NCBI RefSeq assembly: GCF_010093535.1
Contig: NW_022985167.1
Span: 1,929,522-1,993,521, forward strand
DNA: 64,000 nucleotides
Direction of reading: 5' to 3'
From: Lindgomyces ingoldianus
Lineage: Eukaryota; Ascomycota; Dothideomycetes; Pleosporales; Lindgomycetaceae
Shown here piece by piece: positions 24,596 through 35,100 of the stretch. The notes under the pieces were generated by a model. The model worked only from the letters and a program-made list of their open reading frames with translations, searched no databases and was not told the DNA's origin. Position numbers and translations under genes: made by a program. Each line of letters starts with the position of its first letter. Within the stretch, counting starts at the first letter, position 1.

Positions 24596-25087
24596 TTACA
24601 CCCAGCCATTCGTCTGCCGACAAACACCTCTCTTACAACCTTCGCCAAGGCTGCTCTCGTGCGGCAGGCCTCCTTTTGGGGTATAGTATTGCCGCTCCAT
24701 TGGAACGCCTGCCCACTTCTTGAGCCTGTATGCGACTCGATCGACATATGATTCCTCGTCCAGTGTTAGGGTGCCTAGCTTGTTGCAAGACTTGCAACGT
24801 TGATTGAACACCACAGCATTGTACCCATTCCCAGGATATCCTCTTATTAATATGGCCACCTTCTTGCTGCTCCAACCATCCTTGGAACAGGCATTGTTGT
24901 TGCACTTGAAGCGGCCTATAACGTGGGTCGAGTATTCGTTGTTAGAATCTCTGCTGTTACTCTTTTCGTGGAACCTCGTCGACGCGATTTTGTCGGAGAC
25001 TGCCTTCACGACGTCCTGGTGGAGCGACTGATACATAAAGGAAGCCCTCATCTCTTCCTTACGCGTAGAGAAATTCTTCCTAACCAT
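24596..25087 (-). CDS. 3CxxC-type zinc-finger protein (zf-3CxxC-like), one key Cys missing
   Basis: Start chosen at ATG 25087 (MVRKNFSTRKEEM); an ATG 12 codons upstream is also in frame. The product is about 163 residues, near the family's usual size. Seen: GRFKC-NNNAC-x3-GWSSKKVAI, then FNQRCKSC, then PHESSLGEGCKRGVC. This is the layout of the fungal 3CxxC/RTP-like zinc-binding domain (pairs FxC..C, RCxxC, and a final C.GC..G.C). In the last cluster the first Cys is Gly (LGEGC), a T-to-G change that is not RIP. The cellular role of fungal members is unknown. A hAT element is inserted about 130 bp upstream of the start. The single open frame argues for a gene that was recently functional; the lost Cys and broken promoter argue it may be dying. 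Confidence 0.7.
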   Translation of the reverse strand: MVRKNFSTRKEEMRASFMYQSLHQDVVKAVSDKIASTRFHEKSNSRDSNNEYSTHVIGRFKCNNNACSKDGWSSKKVAILIRGYPGNGYNAVVFNQRCKSCNKLGTLTLDEESYVDRVAYRLKKWAGVPMERQYYTPKGGLPHESSLGEGCKRGVCRQTNGWV

Positions 25088-25216
25088 TTTCGATAACGCA
25101 AGTATCGTGCGCATAATTGACAATTGAACAGAACGGGGAGCAGTTCAGAGAAGGTACCGTATCGAGAAGTCTTTGCTGATAGTCGAGAAAGTGAGAGAGC
25201 GAAGGAAGGTCGATTG

Positions 25217-28200
25217 CAGCGTTCCCAACCGTACGTACTACGACTCGTAGATACGTGAACGTAGCAGTCACGTGAGCCGTTGAAACGTAGGAGGAGTGTG
25301 AGCTGTAACGTACGTAGGAGCTAGCTCCTATTACAGACTGTAATACGTCTTAGAGAGATAATATTTCCTAGTAATATAAGGTCTTATTAGACAGCTATAG
25401 GGACGCGTTAGAAGGGTGTTTAAAGTTATGTTTTTAGAGTAATAATTAGGTAAAAACTCTGCAGTTTATATAATAATTAAAAAGCTAGTAAAAAAAAAGA
25501 TTAAAGTGTAAAATTTTATAATTTTAGTTAACTTTTTACTTTTAATATTATTTTTAAATTATAATTGCTTATAGACTTACTTATTATAAGCTAGATGTCT
25601 TAGTTCCTTTAGTATAGCAGGTGTATAGCCTTATTCTAAGAATTCTTTTAAGCTAGCTTTTTCTACTAAACTAAAGTTACCTATTATGCTAGTTTTTATT
25701 AACTTACTTAATTAAAGTTTTTATTATTAAAGTCCTTAGTTTTCTTTTATAATAGTACACTATTTAATAGTTTTTTAGCCTTTATAAAAAAGTACCTAGA
25801 CAACTCTACTTTTAATAATAAAGTATTATTTACTATTAAGTAGAATAATGTCTAAATAAAAAATAAAAAGTTAAGGCTAAAAAAGCTTAGATACTAAGTA
25901 AAGCATAAAAGCTAATTATATAGTAATTATTAGTTATTTTAGATATAGCTTTATAAAGCTAATTTAGTGTATAATAATAAAAAAGACGCCTCTAGAATAA
26001 AGTTATAGCTCTATAAGAAGTGCTATGCTAAAGGTAATTACAGAAAGGTAAAGAAAGTTAATAGTTACACTTATATTATCTACTACCTTAAGAAGAAGCA
26101 CTAGATAGATGTTAGTAAAAGAAGTGTCGCGTATACTAAGAGCCTTAGCTAGGGCTTAGAGCCTAGGACTAGGGCTTAGAGCCTAGGACTAGAGGCTTAG
26201 AGCCTAGGACGCAGCTTAGGATCTAGAGATATTATGTTCTAAAGCTTAGTGTATATAAGAAGAGCCTTTAGCTTTTTTAGATAGCAGAGTTACTTTATCT
26301 AATCTTCTAAACAGCTACTACTAGGCTATTTTATCTTCTACAAAAAGTAAAAGCGCTTTTTTACTTAATAAGCTAAGAATTCTCTTAAGTCTATTTAAAG
26401 CAGCTTATAAAGTTATAGGCTTGTTATATATTATTTTTTATAGTGTTTAGTAGGAGAAAGCTTTATAAGCAGTAGTTATTAACTAGGTAATACTTTATAA
26501 TTTTTTTTTTATACAGCATTATTAGTAAAACTTTAAAGTATTATTACCTAGAATAAAGCTAATCTTCTTACTGCCTTTCTAGCATCTAACACTACATATT
26601 TATTTTACATGTAGTAGGGATATACATAGCAGAAGCAGGAGATTTAAATAATGCTAAGAATAGCCTAAAGCAAAATTATATTAAGCATTAATATATAAAC
26701 TTCTTTAAACTACCTTTTCTTTTTAGGTGTAGTGTTACACTTTATTAGTAAGTATATCTTAGCTTATTAGTTTAGTATTTTAGTATTTTTTATTAAACTA
26801 AACACTAACTAATAATACTGCGTAGATGTTAATAACTAACACTATAACATTTTAATTAGCTTTTATAACCTATATAGTAACTATACTAGAGTAAATTAAG
26901 CGCTAGAGATTATTAAAGTTATTAATAACTTTAAAATTTTATTAAAATTTTATTATTTAGTAGCTAATAATGTGTTAAATAATAATAATAAGACTATTTT
27001 TACTTTTACTTAACATCTTAATATGCCTCTTACTTCTAAGCACTGTATACGCTGCGCTAGCTATACAATCTAGCTAGTAGTAAAAGCAGTTATTTATAGT
27101 AAAAAAATAAGTGCTTTTAAAGTAAAGCTTACTTAAGTAGCTTCTTAAAAATAATTTAACCTTTATTACTACTATAAAGTTATTAAAAAACTTTATAATT
27201 TTATAAATATAGTGCTAGCATTATATAAATAATAAGAAGCTTTTATAACTTTTTAGGCTACTTTTAATAATAATAACCTTTTCTAGAGCTTTAAAACACT
27301 TAATCTTATATAAAATAGTAGTATACACTAGCATAGTGTTTATTTTATGCTCCTCTGCTGTTTTAAGCTTAAGGACACTATTACTAAGTTTATACATAAG
27401 TAAAAAAGCACTAATAATAACTTTATAAACTTTACTATTTTTAGTAACTCTACTTTTACTAAAGTTATTACTAAAAATAAATAAAAAAAGTTAATTACTT
27501 TTATAAGTTTTTTAAAGTCTTTTACTTTATAATAAAACACTTTAAAAGTAATAGCTTTTATAGCTCTTTTTAGATATTTATTATTAACTTATAACACCTT
27601 TATACTAAGCTTTTATGTATAAGTAATAAACTTAAGAGTAAAAGTAATAATTACTACTTTAAATTTAGTGTAGTATTTAGCATAAAAAAGTTGCTTATAT
27701 ACTAAAAAAAGTTTATTATTAAGCTACTTATATTTTATTACTATGTAGTAATAATTTTAAACTTTTAAATTTGTCTTATTTAGTTTAAGAACTACTAAAG
27801 AAAGCACTTTATATAATATAAAAAAGCTAAAGCTTTAATAAAGGCTATTTTTTAAAAGTATGTTAATGTAAAGGCTAAGGCTAAGGCTAATAATAATAAC
27901 ATTACCTAAAAGCTTACGCAACGCAAGTTACCTAGTAGTAACTATTATAATAAAAGCTTTAAAAAAAACTTTTTTTATTAACATAAGCCTTCTTACTAGC
28001 AGCTGCTTATATAAAAAGTAGTAAAAAATAATAAAGTTGCAGCAGTACTATAATAGCTACTGTAAAGACATTACTATAGCTAATAATAATAGCCTTTTAT
28101 TTACTAACTTTTTTACTTAGTAAAAATAAGTTAGACAACTTTTTTACTTTATACTATATAAAATTACTTTTAACTTTTTATTTATCTTTTTTATAAGCTA

Positions 28201-28525
28201 TAATTATAAGAGGTCTTTTTTTAGAGGTAAAAAGACTATTACTTATAATAAAAATAAGCTTTTTAGCTTAATAATTAAAGCTTTCTAACTATAAAAAAAC
28301 TAGCTCTAGTAAGGTTATATTTATAGTAAAATAAGGGACTTAGTAGACTGTATACACTGTAACGTCTTATAAGCTATTAAAACATAGAAGGATTGTAAGC
28401 TGTAATAGTTACACTCTATAAGTAGATTTAAATTCTCCCTTTATGTTAAAATGTACTAACAAACTAAGAAGTTACAGCCTAAAAAACAGCAAGTTGAAAC
28501 GTATTACGTACGGTTGGGAACGCTG
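25217..28525 (+). mobile_element. hAT-superfamily DNA transposon, complete ends (3309 bp), interior RIPed
   Basis: Perfect 21-bp TIRs: CAGCGTTCCCAACCG from 25217, complement ending CGCTG at 28525. The 8-bp target duplication GTCGATTG lies at 25209-25216 and 28526-28533, the size expected for hAT. On plus at about 28180-28400 the translation shows a C-terminal hAT dimerisation-like block (FFRGKKTITYNKNKLFSLII, then DLVDCIHCNVL), and a zinc-finger-like stretch (KDASRI, KKCYAKGN) near 25990-26045. Stops throughout. The outer ~110 bp at the left end remain GC-rich. It lies in the upstream region of the 3CxxC gene, so 28534 onward is that gene's former upstream DNA. Confidence 0.9.
26153..26212. 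repeat. Short tandem repeat inside the hAT element
   Basis: About three copies of a 20-23 bp unit GCTTAGAGCCTAGGACTAG. Confidence 0.85.
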
Positions 28526-28533
28526 GTCGATTG

Positions 28534-28999
28534 TTATAGGTGAGGGGAAGTAGAACAGGTCATATATAAGAGGAGACGTGTATACGAGAAACTATGTGTA
28601 TGTTAGTAGCGTGAAGTAAAGTGAAAGACGTAGTATATGACTCCCTTATTGTTAGACTCTCGCTCCCTGGACAATCAACTAAGATGGCTAAGTAAAATTG
28701 CTAGACTTTCGAGTGACGTAACCAATGCTCACCGCTTCTCGTACGTGCTCGTACGTGAAGGGGACTCACTATTCTTCTAATACCGCGGTCAACAACCATT
28801 TTGGGTTTTGAAAGTGATGTATCTACAAAGAGCGAGTGCGGCGAATATAGTTGTTGATTGCATATTCGATAGGGCTATTAGATGTTAATAAGGTGATTCG
28901 TATGTCTTTAGTAAAGAGCCCCTGTATCCTCATATACAGTCGCTGATATTAAGCTCCCTTCCTTTGTATCAGAGCTTCATTGAAACATTCTTAAACCTC
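28534..28999. other. GC-normal intergenic DNA
   Basis: Former upstream region of the 3CxxC gene before the hAT insertion. No gene seen. Confidence 0.5.
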
Positions 29000-29345
29000 T
29001 AGTTTCCTCCTTAGGTACAGCCCCTTGTACGCCTGGCGGTCGGTATTCAACGGGACACCGACATCAGGCAACTCCTTATCCTTCAACACCCATTCCTTCC
29101 TAAGCCTATCGGAAAGAACCACCACTGAAAGCGCAATCAACTTCATCCCAAAATCTTTGGACTACTTTTGGTTAGCCACGCACACGAAAGCAAACGGCAT
29201 GAATCTCAGTGACTCCTCCCCCACCTTTAACGATTCCTTCGCTCCCTTCTCTCCTGCAAGAACCCTAGCCCTCGGCTCGGGGCAGATGGTCTGCCAGCCC
29301 TCTTGTTGAAAGACGAGCGGGTCATTCTCTCTCAGGAGTTGTTGT
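29000..29345 (-). pseudogene. Unidentified protein-coding remnant
   Basis: The minus strand reads as one frame of about 110 codons with a single TAG: ENDPLVFQQEGWQTICPEP, later LRFMPFAFVCVANQK, stop, then FGMKLIALSVVVLSDRLRKE, then LNTDRQAYKGLYLRRKLEV and a stop at about 29005. Composition and length suggest the 3' exon of a real gene with one RIP-type nonsense change (CAG to TAG). I do not recognise the family. It lies next to the Trs31 pseudogene, so both may have arrived in one segmental duplication. Confidence 0.45.
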
Positions 29346-29563
29346 GCATGGTTTAATCAAATCTGGTGATGCTGAACACGTTATTTGTTTACATACTGAT
29401 GCATGTGTACGTCGTGGGCTTCATCATTACCAGCTTGAACAGAGTTCAGGTTCTGAAAATTATAACTTCAGGAAATCCATATATCTCCCAAACACCATGT
29501 AATGCAGCTACTCTCTTATCGACCATCTATCAACTCATCCTCCCCCATCATCCCTCCTCTCAT

Positions 29564-30330
29564 CTAGCCTCTAACCCCACCCCTCCCCAAAATCTTCTCC
29601 CTCTCTAAAACCTCCGGCTTGAACTTGATCAAAACACCGTTTTCCCGGGCCACATCCCCCCACCCCCACCCCTCTCCTGCTCCGCTACACTATGCGCGCT
29701 TCACCCCCTCCGTCGCAAATCCCGCACCATATCACACCCCCTCAATAATCCCCGCCACAAACGCCGCACAATTGAGGTGCGACATTTCTCACAGTAACGA
29801 GATATATTGGTTTACTAGGAGCTCGTTGTCGTATAGCATGTACTGTGAGGCATCGGATTCGGAGCGCTCGAGTGCGTCGGCGGGCCGGCCGAAGAGGTGC
29901 CGCCAGAGTGTTTGCGCGATGAACTGGAGGAGCGGGAGGGTGCAGGTGGGCTAGATAGAGGAGAGCGGGTTGCTTGAGCGAGAGAGGAGGTCGAGGAGGC
30001 CGAGGCCGAGGGGGTAACCTTGGATGTTTAGTTTGCAAGACAAGTTTAGTGTGGTTGTTCAGTTTCTAGCTTCGAGTTCATGTTATGGGTATGAGTTGAG
30101 GTGATAGATAGAGGTGAGAATCAGGAGGGTTGGAGGGGTGTGTGCCGTTTCTCGAGATCTGCGATTCCTCGTACCCGCCGTTGGGCGTAGGATATCATTT
30201 CTACGAACAGGTATGCGAATGCCGCCCTACTCAATTCGGCGTTCTTCGTTCGATTAAGATTTCTGTCATATATTGTTTTCTTATTTGAAGGGTATCGTAG
30301 CCCGGGGGCCTGATTCTAAGCCCCGCTCAT
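29564..30330 (-). pseudogene. TRS31: TRAPP complex subunit Trs31/TRAPPC5-like pseudogene
   Basis: Exon 1 (30330-30146) reads from ATG: MSGA, stop, then KKTIYDRNLNRTKNAELSRA, AFAYLFVEMISYAQRRVRGI and ADLEKR. Exon 2 (30032-29564) reads LNIQGYPLGLGLLDLL, then LPLLQFIAQTLWRHLFGRPA, YMLYDNELLVNQYISLL, EMSHLNCAAFVAGIIEG, then VLIKFKPEVLEREKILG. These are the conserved blocks of the Bet3-family TRAPP subunit Trs31, which helps form the core of the TRAPP tethering complex in ER-Golgi traffic. Length (218 codons) is full and no frameshift is seen, but there are five in-frame stops, mostly explained by C->T. The intron ends read GC...AA instead of GT...AG. The cell presumably has an intact copy elsewhere. 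Confidence 0.9.
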
Positions 30331-30860
30331 CGCTGTAACTGAGCTAGAGTGGGACTGTGGGGCGGTGTTGAAGAGATGTAGGCGGAAGAGAAGGATACAA
30401 TGGCGGTTGGGGGAGAGATTGTGTGTGGGAGACGCTATTTAAGGAGGGAATCAGTCATGGAGGTTGAGGCTGGTAGAAAGGAAGTGTCGGAAGTGTGGTT
30501 GATATGCTTTCAGGGAGGTGAGGCTTTGTGCACGGTTGGTGCAAGTGGGTCGCCAAAGGACGCTTGCCTGCTTGGGGTTGGTGCTGCCAAGACTTTGTGA
30601 CTTCATTCCTTCACCTCTGCAACTGTCTTGGCGTGTTCAGCCTTGTACCTTACCTTTTAATGAATAGAATCATACGGGCGCCTAGTCTATTTTCGTGTCC
30701 ATCTCTCTCGCTCACACCTCATGGGATACGGACGTGAAGCCGCAGGTGCGGCATAGTAACACTGGTCCATTTCTCATAAACATCGGTGCTTTCCTTTCAC
30801 TTTATTTTAGTCAATTAATTTAGTATTTAAAGCTAGGGCCCACTTCTTAAGATCCCTCGG
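30331..30860. other. Intergenic DNA, no supported gene
   Basis: Short overlapping frames only. G-rich plus strand near 30360-30590. No similarity recognised. Confidence 0.4.
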
Positions 30861-31121
30861 GTGTCTCCGATGGATAAGGTAAATCTTGCCAATCCCCTTA
30901 CCGAAATTCCGCAAAGAATAACAACTCAGCTACCGTCCACGGTTGCCCTTTCTCTTCTTTTAGTCTGCCGTACCTGTAGGCGGACGATTGATGACTGGAC
31001 TGTGTGGAGAACGGTGGTCGAAAATAAGCCGAGCGTTTCTGGTGTCGTGACCAATTCGCTGAATATATCTGGGAGCGTTGAGTACCACCCAGTTGCTTCG
31101 ATGCGTTTGAGGCTTCAATGA
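30861..31121 (+). pseudogene. F-box-like N-terminal fragment
   Basis: The 86-codon frame contains LTEIPQRITTQLPSTVALSL followed by LLVCRTCRRTIDDWTVWRTV, which fits the F-box pattern (L-x-E-I/L-P-x-x-I, L-P-x-x-x-L, L-V-C-R-x-W/T). F-box proteins link substrates to SCF ubiquitin ligases. The frame stops soon after the motif. A +1 frame stays open for another ~50 codons after about 31090, so this may be a frameshifted longer gene. Real fungal F-box proteins are usually several hundred residues. Confidence 0.45.
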
Positions 31122-32060
31122 AGAAGTGCAGCTCAATGGATACGATTGTCTTCAATCCTCATTTCCCGTTTCCTACCAGACGGATCATTCAATTCAGGCT
31201 CTTCGGGCCTTACGATGACAATAAAACCACGCACACGACACGGTCAAATGCTTTCTATTTTCACCTCTTGTTACGTACGTTAACATGATGGTGAATCAGT
31301 CGACGGGATAGCTAAGAATCGTGTATTGGCACCAGGGGGAATGGACCAAGGATATAGGGATGGGGTTATTACGCCTTTTGGGATCGTGGATGGAATTGTG
31401 CCATTTGGATTTTTCATGTGCCTGTGGAAGTGCGAATGGTGGGCGAATTTTGGGAGAGGTGGGTTGTGAGTTCAGGGGAAGGGTATTTCAGTGCGCCTTA
31501 CCTCTCCAAGGGTTCAGTGCTAAGAGCTGAGTTTGAACAGTAGCGGAAGCGATGATATGGGCACCTCTCGCTTTTGGGGGAAATACACAGTGGCAAAGTC
31601 TCAGCCTAGCCGTCGAGATTCCGAAACAGAATCGTCTAGTCGACAAAATGGGAACTGCTCTCAAGCTTATTCTGCTTTCCTTCGGCGATAGCTGAGTCAC
31701 ACGGGGTCGGAAACGATAACACCCGGCCCCAACATCTCGTAAGTGGCGTAAACCCACAGTGCCAACTTCTCAGCCTTTGCGATCAAGACAACAAAACGGA
31801 ACCGTACGTCCAAGTCCACCGATACTGCGAACTTGCTGTAACGTTCTTGAATCAAACCTTACTAAACTAGCTAGGGGTTTTTGTAGTGTCAAGCGAATAA
31901 CGAAAAGGTAGCCCTATCCCTTCCTTTTCAGCTTCCTGTATTTCTCTTGCATGTGTATCCTGCAAGGCTGTAAAAGCAAGTCCCGCATGAATCCTTCCTA
32001 GCCGCTCATCCAATCAGCTTATGCACCTGTTCCCTTCAGCCTTCCTTCAGCCTCCCTTCA
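31122..32060. other. Intergenic DNA upstream of the multidomain patatin gene
   Basis: Several 60-90 codon frames overlap on both strands without any recognisable motif. I treat the stretch as non-coding. Near 32034-32070 a CTTCAGCCT-like unit repeats three times. Confidence 0.4.
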
Positions 32061-32088
32061 GCATCTACTCACGCCTCTTCTCATAAGC

Positions 32089-32097
32089 TTATAAAGA
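32089..32097 (+). promoter_or_regulatory. TATA-like element of the patatin gene
   Basis: TTATAAAGA lies about 83 bp before the chosen ATG and is followed by a C/T-rich stretch to 32160, as common in ascomycete promoters. Confidence 0.45.
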
Positions 32098-32179
32098 CGC
32101 TCCTGCCTACCACAGCCTACCTGCCCTCGCACTCTCATTCCTAAAATTCTAGCCCTAGTCTTTGGATCTAGTGCAGACC

Positions 32180-35100
32180 ATGTCGTCACAAAAGATAGCA
32201 ACCGGTATATGCCAGGATCGCCGTTGCGACAAGCTAGGTAATCCGTCTCGCAAGGTGTGGTACTGCACAGCGTGCCGAAGCTGTCTGTGTGATGACTGTT
32301 GGGATTACTCTCCTATCCACTCCGCTCCTGGTGCACCGAGACACGAGAAGTTAGCATATCTTCAATATCTCCGGTGCAAGCGACTGGAACAAATATTAGA
32401 CCCTCCAAGAAACCAGAACGAACTGGAAAAACTGCATGACCAGGACACAAATACCACTTGGTTTGGTAGGTCTCTTCTCAACACGACTCATTCATTGGCT
32501 TACACCAGTACAGGAATTGATCGATATGATGATGGCCGACCCTTCCTTCAAGATTTCGAGACATTTTCTCATCTGATGGCGAATAGTCCTGGAGCGGACC
32601 TAGTGAAATATCCACAACTAGTATCATTCGTGGGCGAAACAAGTATGCAGTCACAAAACGATTCTTCGACAAACAGCTAACAAATAGCAGGTGCTGGGAA
32701 AAGCACTTTAGTCAAGATGCTTATCGACCACGAGGAATCAAAGAACGATCCTAATGCGGCTTCTTCCTTTCCGTCTCCCGTAACCGGAAGTCCGATCAAC
32801 GACACAACGCCGACGTCTGCAGATGTCCATCTCTACTCCGATCCAGCCACTTGGGGAAACGAACGACCAATGCTATATGCCGATTGTGAGGGGCTTAATG
32901 CGGGAGAGCGTGTCCCCATGGGGGCACATTGCAAAAGGATTGTAAAAGGAGATAATTCTAGGCGGCTGGGTCTTCGGGTCCGCCCACTCGAATGGGCAAA
33001 CTCGGACGAGACCAAGACTCGTCAGTATGCCGTTACTCAAACATATCCACGGCTTTTATACACTTTCTCGGATGTCGTGGTTTTCGTGCTTCGAAACCCA
33101 AAGTAAGTCCCAATTCAAACCCATGCTGTTGGCAGAGGCTAACAGCCTCAGGACATTTGAGCATGCAGTATTGACCAAGCTATTCGAGTGGGCCTTTGCG
33201 TCATTAGAGGCCAGTACCAATCAGGGAACACTCCCCCATGCGGTCATTGCCATAAACTTTACTGATGTTCGCGTTGACTCTGGTTCATGGAATGTCCAGT
33301 ACGCAACGAATGCCTTATTACATGCTAACAAGCATGTCCTGGAATCTGTTACCGGGGTTCCCAAGTTGCAGAAACTCGCAGACAAGTGGAGAAGGAAGAA
33401 TAAACGCATCCACAGTATCCTAGACTTGATCCATTGCTACTATGCCTCATTCCAGGTTGTTCGCATACCGGACGACAAGAACCTCTTTCTGTTGTCCAAG
33501 CAAGTGTCTCAACTTCACACAACGATCGCTGACCGATGTGAAAAGGCCTACTTGAGCAAAAAGCGAGCAAGGTTGCTCTCCTCTGCGGAAGATTTCAGCT
33601 TCTATATTCAGCAGGCATTCAATCATTTTTCCAGGAAATTGGACCGACCCTTTGATTTCAAGGTATACTCCCTACGAAGAAATCCAATTCCGCAAAACCT
33701 GGGAGACTACATCCTCCGTGTGGCCATTGCCATCCAAGAGAGTTCTCCACATGAGACTGGGCAGTGGATTTTCGAGAAACTTAGCTTCATGGTTGCATCT
33801 TGCTTCCTATACGACTGCACAACCTTCCGTAAAGGTACTACCCCGTAGTTAGGTATTTGTATCCCTCCTAGCTAACAGCTTGGGTAGGCCAGCCCCAAGA
33901 TCTATTCGGAGACTATCTGCCGAATTTCGAAAATGCACTCATAGAATTCTGCAGTATGCACTGGCCCTGCGAGTTCAGCAATAAGAAAGGTCGCTGTGTG
34001 AATGTCAGCAAACGCCATGACACGAAAGGGCATCAAAATGCAAAAGGCAAAATCATCGCTGCGGGGAAGTACCAGTCAGAGTTCACTGCAGATAAGTATA
34101 AGGTTGTTTGGATGAATTCACTGAAGACGAGACTCGCCGAATTGCAGGAGGATTTGAAACGAGTGGAAGAGGCCGGTGAGGAATTGGAGGACCCCCTCAT
34201 ATCGATCCGGAAGCAGCACACGGAAAACATCGCACGTTTCTTTTTGGACGTGGGTGGCGCGTCCCATTTCTCGAGCCACGCGACGTGCCTTTGCTGTCTC
34301 ATGAAGTCTCCAGAACATGCACTTCGATGTGGGCACGTTCTCTGCTCGAACTGTATAAAGTCATTTGGGGTAGTAAAGAAAACTACCATTGAAATGCCCT
34401 TTTGCCCGCTACACCCTTTCGAGACCATGTGGGCGCAGCCATGGAAGATTAGGATGAAACCAGACTTCGCTGGCGTTCGTATCTTATCACTTGATGGGTT
34501 AGTCTCCATGTACTGTTTATTACTGCTGCCATCCTAACAATTACTTAGAGGCGGAATTCGCGGAATTGTAGAACTTGAAGTCCTCAACCAAATTCAACGG
34601 AACCTGGGAGTGGATATACCTATTCGGGCTTTTTTCGACCTTATTGTTGGCACAAGGTTTGCAACTGATCCATTGAATTTCTGTTTTAGGCACTAACAAA
34701 CTCTAGTACGGGAGGGATAATAGCTCTTGCTTTAGGAGTGAAGCAGTGGCCTGTCGGTAAATGCATCGAACAGTTCAAACGCCTGTGCGACCAAGCGTTC
34801 ACACCTCGCGAATTCCATGACATTTGGGGGTTGCAGCATCTAGCTACCGCTCACCACGGCAGTATTTGGGAAACCACACCTTTGTACCAAGCTTTGCTAG
34901 AGTCTCTTGGTGACAGTTATCTATTTGGCGGCTGCCAAGATAGCGATGCGTCCTATGCTGCCCGAGTTGCAGTCACAACAACCGATGAAATCGCTAGCAA
35001 AGGAGTAATAATCGCCAACTACTGCCGCAAAGGTGGCCAGCGCAACTACGAGTTTTTACGGCCCCACGATCCGTATTTTGAGATGAAAATGTGGGAAGCT

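Noticed and set aside
25080..25271. 63-codon minus-strand frame
   Set aside because: It spans the hAT insertion boundary at 25217 and so cannot be an old gene.
29742..30038. Proline/arginine-rich 98-codon frame
   Set aside because: It is another frame of Trs31 exon 2, whose true frame carries the conserved blocks.
34033..34509. 158-codon minus-strand frame
   Set aside because: Antisense to exon 4 of the patatin gene, where the plus frame has coiled-coil and RING-like motifs.
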